64,000 nucleotides of DNA from Pseudoips prasinana (taxonomy: Eukaryota; Arthropoda; Insecta; Lepidoptera; Nolidae): NCBI GenBank assembly GCA_951640165.1, contig OX621250.1:8990001-9054000 (forward strand), read 5' to 3'. Position 1 is the stretch's first letter. The number at the start of each line of letters is the position of its first letter. The position numbers and the translations under genes were made by a program. Under the pieces are notes generated by a model, which had not been told where the DNA came from, searched no databases, and saw only the letters and a program-made list of their open reading frames with translations. Below are positions 55,940 to 64,000 of this stretch, piece by piece.

Positions 55940-56360
55940 GTTCTTACCCCTCCAAAAAAGTGAAATGTAAATTGCCTATAATTGATAAAATTAACAGTAC
56001 TACGTATTACACATTGTTCAAGTTTAAAAAAGGAATTCCCACTAAACCTTTTCGGAACTGGCCACTTTCAATAAAATATTTGAAATTAGAAAACTTGAAA
56101 ATGGAACTCTTTGGCCACGAAACGCAGTTCGTTCCATGTGTTTGTGATCCCTTTTTACATTTATTCGCATTTTTAATATTGCGCGTTAACATCTATACGA
56201 CTATTCGCTATGTGGCTGACAGCACAGAATATGACCACTCCATCTCAACCCATGAGCGGCATTGAAGTAGACCCGAGGGAATAGCTATCAGAGAACGGGC
56301 AGCAGCATCTATATAAAGTAAGTATGACAAACATCAAAGTGCTATCGCCAACCAAATTTT
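55940..56360. other. Open stretch of unknown origin plus repeat
   Basis: A + frame at 55960-56265 is open for 101 codons (PTKPFRNWPLSIKYL, FGHETQFVPC) but has no recognised domain, and its last third overlaps the 46935-47090 type repeat (ATGTGGCTGACAGC...GAACGGGCAGCAGC). Probably relic sequence. Confidence 0.25.
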
Positions 56361-57145
56361 AATGCGATAAAACCGACCATTGTACGAGATTGTGGTATGT
56401 TTCCAATGTATTTATTTTTGTTTAAGTATGTAGGTAAAATAACGATTATATTTTTGTATATTTTGAGTGTGTGTGAAGGATAAACCCCATGTTACCACGC
56501 GTTTAAGACGCGATGTAAATTTAAAATATAATTAAATAAAAAAAACATTTTTTTTTACCACTATACACATATTAGAATACTCAAGACTCTTCTTAAGAAT
56601 GCTAATAAAAAAAAATACAACCTAAACTAAAAAATATCTAGTTCAATTTCAATACTAGCTTACTTATTACTTTTAACTGTATTCTTTTTAAATGTCATTC
56701 TTCATAAGCATTTCTACGATGATCATTACAGTGTTTTAGCATAGATTTATGTTAATAAATAATATAATAAAATGAATAATAAAATAATAAATCATAACAT
56801 AATCATATATACGTTTGAATAAATACTTCTTTTATAACTTGTTATTGTTTTATTAAGATAATCGTATGATTTCATAATAATGTCTCATGTGGTGACGGCG
56901 AAGAATATCATCACTTCATTCCACCCCGTGAGGCCGTAGAATATATTTCTTCTTCTGACTCCTGACGCAATTTCTACTAGAGAATTAGTGTGCTGTGCTG
57001 AGTATGTCCAGCAGTGGACATCTTTCAGATGATATGATGCATTGTTTCGTATCAAAATTATAAAAAGGAACCTTTATCGGAATTCCGTTCGTCCATTTAT
57101 CACAGTGATAATATGTTAACAATTTATGTTAGATATATGGACTTA

Positions 57146-57512
57146 GTTCAAATAGTCTTTCATTTAAGCCAGTACATTTTTGTAATTGTACTTAATATAT
57201 TATCAAAAATAATGACTGATTTGTTGGCCTAATGGTTAGTGCCACTGACTGCTGAGCCAAAGGTCGTGGGTTCGATCCCCAGGTCAAATCTTTGTATGAT
57301 GGGCACGAATATTTGTTCCACGTCTGGGTGTAAATTATCTATAATGTAGATGTATTTGGAAGTGTAATATAAGCATATTTATCAGTTCTCTGGCTGCCAT
57401 AACACAGGCTGTGCCTAGTTTGGGATCCGATTGCAGTGTGTTAGTTATCTCAAGATATTTATTTAAGTTACTGACTTTTTAAAACCTTATTAACAATAAT
57501 ATGGTACAATTA
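57146..57512 (+). repeat. Segmental duplication copy 2 (contains SINE family E)
   Basis: Partner of 55437-55799, same orientation. Its left edge abuts AGATATATGGACTTAGTT (57131-57148), whose reverse complement spans the tip of the hairpin 460 bp downstream. Confidence 0.85.
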
Positions 57513-57547
57513 ATTTATATACGCCGCGTCCGCGTCAATTAATTTAT

Positions 57548-57707
57548 AAACGACAGGCGTCCAGAGCAGATAAATGCTTAATAAAAAAATCAAAATAAGC
57601 AATATATAACACCAACTAAGTCCATATATCTAGACTTAGTTGGTGTTATATATTGCTTATTTTGATTTTTTTATTAAGCATTTATCTGCTCTGGATGCCT
57701 GTCGTTT
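57548..57707. repeat. 75-bp-arm near-perfect hairpin
   Basis: Arms 57548-57622 and 57633-57707 match with one mismatch; the loop is 10 bp. The arms start AAACGACAGGCGTCC and hold AGCAATATATAACACC. It has no sequence in common with other MITEs here. Confidence 0.93.
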
Positions 57708-58299
57708 AAATTGACTAGATGCTTTTTGGCACAGGCTAGTTAGTTAGTTCTCGAATTATCAAACGTTAAAACTCTATTTGAAAATATACAGACCAACTAA
57801 AATTGTTTCATTTCAGAATAAATAACTTGATTATGGATACAACTATTCATTGAAATAAAATATTCACTGTTATAGCATTTAATGTTTACATATAAAACTA
57901 ATGCATATTTTTTCAACAAATATCAAATGTGCACGTAATTTAAATTAAAATCTGAATAAAGAAACCAACGATTTTTGAAACCGTATACATAATAAATAAT
58001 ATGGTAGTACGCAGTCAGTATAGAGTAGAAAATCTCAAAAAATTCAGGTTATTTATAATCAACGATAAAAATCTTCGTAATATTAATTTGTGTTAAACAT
58101 CAAAAGCACATTGGCTGATTATTCTCTAAGCTTATTCAGCCAATGTTTGGTCTGATTATAATGTGTTTTAAATATTTTGATTACAACAATATAGAAACTT
58201 AGGTTTTCATTATGATTTAATAAAATTTAAAAATATCGTTAATGCATCTTTACGGTTCATATTTGATTTACTCCATTTATTTGGCGCTGTTCCCAAATC

Positions 58300-58415
58300 T
58301 TTACTGTCTTGTTAATTATTCGTGTCTATTTAAAACGAGTATTGTGGTTCAGAGCATGCGCGGCGGCCGTGTTACACGGTTTCGGTATCTGTAACAAAAG
58401 CATTCGAATCGCGAA
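58300..58415 (+). promoter_or_regulatory. Probable 5' flank and promoter of the second Smyd gene
   Basis: The ~70 bp before the ATG is notably GC-richer than the surroundings and contains AGCATGCGCGGCGGCCG, which overlaps an NRF-1-like half site, and TTCAGAG as a possible initiator. Inferred from composition and position only. Confidence 0.3.
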
Positions 58416-59709
58416 ATGCCGACGTGTGAAGTGTGCCAGCAGCCTGCCAACCAAATCTGTGGGGGCTGCAAACTCGTCTACTACTGCTCCAGACCTCATC
58501 AGAAACTAGGATGGCGCGAGGGACACAAATTCAAATGCTGCGCCTTCAAAATACAATTTTCAGATACATTAGGACGACATATGATTGCAACAAGAGACAT
58601 AAAACAAGGTGAAATGATATTTAAAGAAAAGCCTGCTGTTATTGGACCAAGGATAACCTGCCCTACTGTTTGCTTGGGATGCGGCAAAAACTTGGACCCT
58701 ATAGAGTTTGAGAGCAAATGGGATTATTACAAATGTTCGAAGTGCAATTGGCCAATGTGTGGTCCCGAATGTGAAAAAGCTGAAATCCACAAAGCAGAGT
58801 GCAAAGTTATGGTTGACAAAAAATATAAATGTGATATCAAATACGAAGGTACTAACAAAGCTCAAGCGGCGTATTGTGTTATTTCTCCACTCAGAGTGTT
58901 ATTAATGAGTTTTGGAAATCCTTTGCAATATGAAAATATTATGAACTTGGAGTCACATTTAGAAGACCGATTAAATACCCCTCTATACACTATATTGCGA
59001 GCAAATCTTGTAACATTCATTTATCAAGTTCTCGCATTACCGTTCGATGAAGAAACAATATTGAAGGTCGCATCTATATTTGACACAAACTCGTTCGACG
59101 TTAGGTCACCAGATGGGTCCAGAAGATTACGCGCTATTTTCCTTACAGCCTCTATGATGGATCATAGCTGTAAACCTAATACAAGGCATACAATTTCAGG
59201 AGAGGACTTCAATATAGCCGTTATAGCTACAGAACCAATAGCTAAGGGTGACCTCATTACTGCGACATATACTCAGTCTCTTTGGGGGACCTTGGACAGA
59301 CGAAAGCATCTTAGAACAAATAAATATTTCGAATGTGAATGTGAAAGATGTAAAGACCCAACAGAATTTGGCACACACCTGGGTAACATATATTGTTCTA
59401 TATGTAATAATCCATTCAGCCAGAACACAGAATGGCGGGGAGCCATGATGGTTTCAACTAACCCTTTAGATGAAAATGCGCCGTGGAAATGTGAGAAATG
59501 CGACCACTTTATCCTGAGTAAGCAAATGGTTTGGGGTAACAACGCTTTGAAACAAGATCTTCAAAGACTCAATAAGACAGATCCGAAAGAGTTTGAAGAT
59601 TTTATTGACAAATACAGTCAAACGTTGCACCCTAGCAACCATCTAGTTGTCCAAGCCAAGTTGGCATTGGTACAAATATATGGAAACTATAAAGGATATA
59701 ATTTAGCAG
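58416..59709 (+). CDS. SmydA-like MYND/SET-domain protein, exon 1
   Basis: ATG at 58416 (context CGCGAAATGCC) opens 431 codons ending at GCA G|GTATCT. Residues 4-41 form a canonical MYND zinc finger (C4, C7, C15, C18, C24, H28, H37, C41). The SET domain follows: LGRHMIATRDIKQGEMIF, the Cys-rich insert CLGCGKN...CSKCNWPMCGPEC, ISPLRVLLM, MDHSCKPNT at ~248 (Asp in place of the usual Asn), and YTQSLWGTLDRR at ~284. Post-SET zinc ligands are ECECERCKDP, YCSIC and CEKCD. LHPSNHLVVQAKLALVQIYG starts the C-terminal helical domain. Smyd proteins methylate lysines or act as repressors through MYND peptide binding; the LWGT signature points to the arthropod-specific SmydA group. It is a paralogue of the - strand gene ending at 14949. 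Confidence 0.95.
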
Positions 59710-60344
59710 GTATCTATAGTGCTTGTTATTATATTTACTGTTTCAAAAACATACGACCATTTATATGTATAAATAACCAACATATAAGAACATTTCAAAA
59801 GCACTAACCTAATGTAACCTAAACCTAATGTATAAAAAAGATTTCTCAAAAACAACTGATAAAACGCAAAACAAACTGAAAACCGGGAAAGAAAACATAT
59901 CTAATTCATTTCCATTATTAATTTTCATTTGCATTACCGATAAAAAGCTACTTTTATTAAAATCTATCTATCAATAATAAGATTTATATTTGAATACCAA
60001 AATTTGTATATTGCACTTAAAACTATTTGATGCTAATCATTTGTACAGTTTTCTTTTTCTAACCCAACTCTGTCCAAGAGTAACTATTTATATGAAAGCC
60101 TCTACCGATTTTCGCCGTCAAATTGGGTAATTGGATATAATATTGGTAAGCAGAATTGAACCTTGTAGGTATTACAATATAATTTAAAGCCAAGTCAATT
60201 TGAAAATTAATTTACATAATTTTACAGTGACTGCGCGTGTGGTGAAGACAGTCACTCGCCATTCGTGTTCCGAGTCGATTCCAGCACAGGAAAACTATTT
60301 GTGTGACCCATAAATAGTAGTTCTGAGTTTGGATGTACTTTGTA

Positions 60345-60490
60345 CATACATACATACATGGACTCAAGTCTGTTTCCAAGAGGGGTAGGCAGTGACAACG
60401 GATTTCCTTTTGTCACGATCTTTGCACACCTCTTTTGCCTCGATTACTGCCATTACATTCTTCATACATGCTTCCCTTTCTTGATTTACT
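60345..60490 (-). pseudogene. RTE-like LINE C-terminal relic inside the SINE
   Basis: - strand frame reads EACMKNVMAVIEAKEVCKDR then DKRKSVVTAYPSWKQT and a stop, then an ATGT microsatellite tail. Same LINE end as 636-805. It is uninterrupted over this short length, so it is probably a fairly recent insertion. Confidence 0.7.
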
Positions 60491-60532
60491 ACGGCCGTAG
60501 TAAATCAAGAAAGGGAAGCATGTATGAAGAAT
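60457..60532. repeat. Perfect 76-bp palindrome centred on CGGCCG
   Basis: Two 38-bp arms with no spacer, centre between 60494 and 60495 (TACTACGG|CCGTAGTA). The left arm is the start of the LINE relic; the right arm is its inverted copy. Confidence 0.95.
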
Positions 60533-60542
60533 TTAATGATGG

Positions 60543-60594
60543 TTACTTTAGAAACATATAATTGTCGGCCGACAATTATATGTTTCTAAAGTAA
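60543..60594. repeat. Perfect 52-bp palindrome centred on CGGCCG
   Basis: Two 26-bp arms with no spacer, centre between 60568 and 60569 (ATTGTCGG|CCGACAAT). The right arm is the resumed SINE tail; the left arm is its inverted copy. Confidence 0.95.
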
Positions 60595-60771
60595 TCCGCA
60601 ACAAAGGCATTTATTCCCCTAGTGCTGGTGTTGTCATAGTAAAAAAAATGTGTTAATTAATGTTGAAAATGACTTTTCTTCAAATTTGACAGTAATAGAA
60701 GTTTCAGTTCTGGAAACATACCTTGTTAATTCTGAATATGTTATATTTATTTTACAAATTCATTATTTCAG

Positions 60772-60956
60772 AATTACCAGATCATCTACTTAAAAGAAAA
60801 GAAGATCTGTGTCATGAATTGCTAGAGGTAGCAGACAAACTTGAACCTGGCTTATCGAAGTTCAGGGGCACCTTACTCCTGGACCTACAAGCTGCCATGA
60901 CTATGAGGACTAAGAGGGAATTTGAAGCTGGGAAAATAACTAAAGCTGGTGCTCAA
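60772..60956 (+). CDS. SmydA-like protein exon 2
   Basis: 185 bp from ATTATTTCAG to CAA|GTAAGA. It encodes ELPDHLLKRKEDLCHELLEV, ADKLEPGLSKFRGTLLLDLQ, AAMTMRTKREFEAGKITKAG. It aligns with LDKKIKMCRDLIAITKTLDP in the paralogue: the TPR-like C-terminal helices of Smyd proteins. Phase 1 in, phase 0 out. Confidence 0.94.
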
Positions 60957-62340
60957 GTAAGATTACATTTATTTTTATTTTTAAACTCAAAAAGTTGTTA
61001 ATTTAACGATAATCTCATATCTTCCAATCTTCAGAAATCTTCTCTTGCAGGTCTACTGGAAGGGTATTTCTGTAGAAATGAAGAGTACCTTTGTGCAATG
61101 GCATTTCTTGTATTTTATTATTTCTTTCTTTTATGCTTTTAGTGTGTACTATTGGAAATAAATAGATAAGAATACTAAGATTTATTAAAAAAGAAACTCG
61201 TATCAAAGTACATATACTTGGTTTCCAATTTTAACCTGGAGAAGTTATTACTTATCCAGGTTTAACACTCTCCAAGTCACAATACGTACTTTAGGAAAAA
61301 TTGGTCTTATTTTGACTATTTACTTTAAAAAAATATATAATAGTTTACAAGCCATGAAAATTATGAAAGTTTCGTTAACTATTCATGTTCCAGTATTTTT
61401 TAATATGACATGTGATCTTTTTAATAAAAGGTAAGTTACTTAGTTACACATTTGATTAAAACATATGTAAAATTGTTATTAGGAATTCAGGCTGATTTTC
61501 AAATCAACAAAATTATATAAAGCTACGGAATTATGATTAGGTCTTATACACGACTCAAATTTATAGGGAACAGATTGATTTTCGAAACATACAAGGTTTT
61601 ACAAAATTACAGATGGGGTATTAGCCAGCACATCCAGCTACCGCAAACTGTCAAATTTCTTTAAAGTTTATCCCAAAAGCGTAAGGTTCACTTTCAATTG
61701 GGGAAATTGGACAGATTGGGGTAGCTTGATGTGCTGGCGTTCGTACTTGTATACGCGACCGAAATTTACTAACGAAGTCCCTTTATATTATAATATGTTA
61801 GAATAAACATGTTGCTTTTCAACATACAAAAAAAATCAAAATATGCCAACTGTGACTTGTAAATGAGGTCATTCCAGATAGAGAACGGGACGCTCCTTAT
61901 TTATAAACACTCAAGCGCTTGTTAAATAAATATATTCTCTCGTCATATAAATATAATATAACATCCGAACGAATGAGACAAAATAGTTATTAGAACTAAA
62001 TGGGAAACGAGTTTAATTTCGTCTTAAGGTCGGTTCACACCCAGAGGAACAACACTTAAGCAATTTACTGTCGCAATTGAAAGAAGGACCATATTTCCAT
62101 AGCCTAAAGTAGAAAATTGAAAATGAATATCAACATATTCAATATACGTGATTCAAATATGCTAATATTCATGCGAATTCCTAGTCCTGTCTATGGTAAT
62201 CTGATCCTATTTTCAATTGAGTATGTAAATTGAGTATTATTCATCTCGGTCTGAATTGACCCTCAGCGACTTCATGATCTTAGTCAATTTTGCAATACTA
62301 TATAATATATATGTTTTCTTTATAATTTGAGGTAATACGT
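60957..62340. other. Intron 2, first half: no gene; one short inverted pair
   Basis: AT-rich. 61629-61739 has an inverted pair AGCCAGCACATC...GGTAG-type ends (CCAGCACATCCAGCTACC with GGTAGCTTGATGTGCTGG), possibly a small MITE. Otherwise nothing recognised. Confidence 0.4.
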
Positions 62341-62365
62341 ACGGATATTCCACTAATATGATAAA

Positions 62366-62660
62366 CTAGCTATGCTCCGCGGTTTTACCCGCGTTAAACT
62401 TTACAAATTATCACAGCTCCTCCCCTGTAAGTGATAGCGCGATAATATGTAGCCTATATGTTGACCCAACCTCTTAATAATATTCTTGCAAAATTTGAAG
62501 TAAATCCATGCAGTACTTTTTGAGTTTAGCCCGGACATACATACAGACAAACAGATAAACAGACAAAAATTCTAAAAACTATATTTTTGGCTTCTATATC
62601 GAATGATCACGCCCCAAGTATCCTTTTAAAAAAATAGTCTATTACAGTTTTGACTTAAGG
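62366..62660 (-). mobile_element. Helitron copy, 5' end decayed
   Basis: - strand relative of 44265-44562: terminal CTAG at 62366, CCGCGGTTTTACCCGCG, CACAGCTCCTCCCCTG, and the TACAGTTTTGACTTA segment in place of the intact 5' end. Confidence 0.75.
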
Positions 62661-63174
62661 CTACAAACATTAAGATGTTCAGTAAAAATCTTAAGCTAAA
62701 TTGACAAACATATGACCCACTCCATTGTCCACAAATTAATTCAAATTTTTTAAAGAAGAAAACAAATGGGAGTTAAACAGTATTTCTATCTGTTGTCTAG
62801 TCTCCATAGTATATGAGCTTTCCATACTTTAGGCTAGATGGCGCCGGTAATTTATTTATTTTTATACTACCCGCAACAGCTTTGACTGGGAACCCCCAAT
62901 AGAAATGAGATAAAGGCACGGACGAAGAGACTTTCTTTATATTACATCTATGTTACACAATGGCATGTAATCGTTCTACATCGAGATAAATTCCTGTCTG
63001 GAAATAGAATTCAGCATTGTCTATTCCATCCAACGTTATAATAGTTAAAACATGCTATAATTTACATTATATTTTATGTATGTTGGATGAATGCCAGGTT
63101 TCATAAACGGGATTACATGCTGGTAATAACAATACTACCAATAGAATATTATTATAAGAACGTGATGACGAGGG

Positions 63175-63198
63175 TAATATATATATATATATATATAA
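63175..63198. repeat. TA microsatellite
   Basis: About eleven TA dinucleotides ending in TATATAAATAAAAAAAA. Confidence 0.9.
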
Positions 63199-63494
63199 AT
63201 AAAAAAAACGGGCGAGCCTTACATTACTTGCTAATGATGGGTACCATCTGACATGTTATTATTCCGTAAAGTAAAATTGAGATGAGATGTGTGTGAAGTG
63301 AATTTATTCATAATGTTATTGGTCAAGTATATTAACGCATTTACTATGCTGATCTGACAGTAGTTCGTGGCACTAACCTTATGCAAAATGATTGGCACCA
63401 TCTGACAGCCATCTCTCCGCCACCGCGCGCGCTCATTGGTCAAATCAAATTCCAGTGAATGCGCGCTTACACGGTTGCGCATAAAAATAAATAA

Positions 63495-63605
63495 ATAACT
63501 AACACACTGCCATCTGATCCCATACCAAGGTGAAGCCTATGCAACCAGACAACACTGATCACTATACTTATATAATTCTAAATACATAGATATTATAGAT
63601 AAATT
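63495..63605 (-). mobile_element. SINE family E, 3' part
   Basis: AACACACTGCCATCTGATCCC on the + strand is the reverse of the family-E/C body end; the head is missing. Confidence 0.5.
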
Positions 63606-63704
63606 ACGCTTAATCAGCAAAAATAATAATCCTAATTTTACGCATTCGAAACCCATGAACATGAAATCTAAAACTAATATTCATAGTAATATATAGGTAG
63701 AAAT

Positions 63705-63940
63705 TTGCTATGTGGCTGACAGCCATATCAGATAGAATATCGCGACCCCATTCCATCCCGTGGATGGCGTAGAAGACACCCCGAAAAATATGTCGCAGGG
63801 AACGGGCAGTGTCTCTGTAGACTAAGACCACCATAGTGCGATCGCTAACCCATTGATGATGGACACAACTCCATTGGGAAATCTTTAGGGAGGCCTTTGT
63901 CCAGTAGACGACGTCATTTGGCTGACAAGGTGATGAATAT
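63705..63940. repeat. Interspersed repeat with RTE-like end
   Basis: Shares ATGTGGCTGACAGC, AACGGGCAG and GCGATCGCTAACCC blocks with 56220-56360 and 46935-47090, and ends AGGGAGGCCTTTGTCCAGTAG...GGCTGACAAGGTGATGA. Confidence 0.55.
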
Positions 63941-63962
63941 ACAAAATGATTTTTCTTTTCAG

Positions 63963-64000
63963 GATGAGCTGATGGAAAGCATGGTATTACTCCAAGAGGC
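63963..64000 (+). CDS. SmydA-like protein exon 3 (partial, runs off window)
   Basis: After TTTTCTTTTCAG the frame reads DELMESMVLLQE and continues beyond the edge. Phase 0 fits the donor at 60956. It matches the C-terminal helices (LLSEAKLAIEEAL in the paralogue). Confidence 0.88.

Larger units (their letters stand above)
60228..60642 (+). mobile_element. SINE family A copy split by rearranged DNA
   Basis: Head and body at 60228-60342 (GTGACCCATAAATAGTAG) and tail at 60569-60642 (CCGACAATTATATGTTTCTA ... CCCCTAGTGCTGGTGTTGTC). Between them lie an RTE LINE tail and two palindromes. Confidence 0.75.
59710..60771. other. Intron 1 of the second Smyd gene
   Basis: Holds a split SINE, an RTE tail and two perfect palindromes (see separate entries). 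The first 500 bp shows nothing recognisable. Confidence 0.8.

Noticed and set aside
55960..56265. 101-codon open frame, briefly considered as a BIR-like fragment (RNWPLS)
   Set aside because: The Cys/His zinc ligands of a BIR are absent and the end overlaps a known repeat.

Overview
The window is a piece of an insect genome, almost certainly a moth or butterfly (Lepidoptera). It is AT-rich and intron-rich, and it is packed with repeat types typical of lepidopterans: tRNA-headed SINEs with a GTTCGAATCCCG-type B box, short Helitrons of the A^TC...CTAG^T type, RTE, CR1/Jockey and I-like LINE relics, a mariner relic and several MITEs. No species is claimed.

Three host genes are clear. (1) A trypsin-like S1 serine protease on the + strand, five exons from 7964 to 14458, with the first exon(s) off the left side or not recognised. 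It has a complete His/Asp/Ser triad but an unusual Trp-Ala pair just before the catalytic Asp-Ser. (2) A SET/MYND-type (arthropod SmydA-like) protein on the - strand. Its exons run from 30898 (tentative micro-exon) or 27518 down to a stop at 14949, and its 3' end converges with the protease. (3) A second SmydA-like gene on the + strand, starting at 58416 with a canonical MYND finger and running off the right edge (third exon begins at 63963). The two Smyd genes are diverged paralogues in opposite orientation. Weaker host candidates are a signal-peptide-like first exon at 54215-54277 and a Cys-rich open stretch at 43846-44196.

Layout. 1-7900: repeats, Helitrons and a 5'-truncated RNase H-bearing LINE. 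7964-14458: protease with repeat-filled introns. 14949-30943: Smyd gene whose introns hold SINEs, MITEs, a mariner fossil and a 60-bp minisatellite. 31200-41640: retrotransposon-rich block with a truncated LINE (32340-34535) and an almost complete PHD-finger LINE (35658-40530) inserted into one unit of a tandem Helitron array. 41700-44890: SINEs, a MITE and LINE relics. 44893-52180: a large interleaved inverted-repeat complex with two near-identical 2.7-kb arms. 52180-58400: Helitron remains, a duplicated GC-box-like segment, a 360-bp segmental duplication and a 160-bp hairpin. 58416-64000: second Smyd gene, with two perfect palindromes in its first intron.

The most unusual material is structural. 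There are several young inverted duplications: the 7.3-kb complex at 44893-52180, the 57548-57707 hairpin beside a segmental duplication, and twin CGGCCG-centred palindromes at 60457-60594. All look like products of replication template switching, or else of long-read assembly error, and should be tested on raw reads first.
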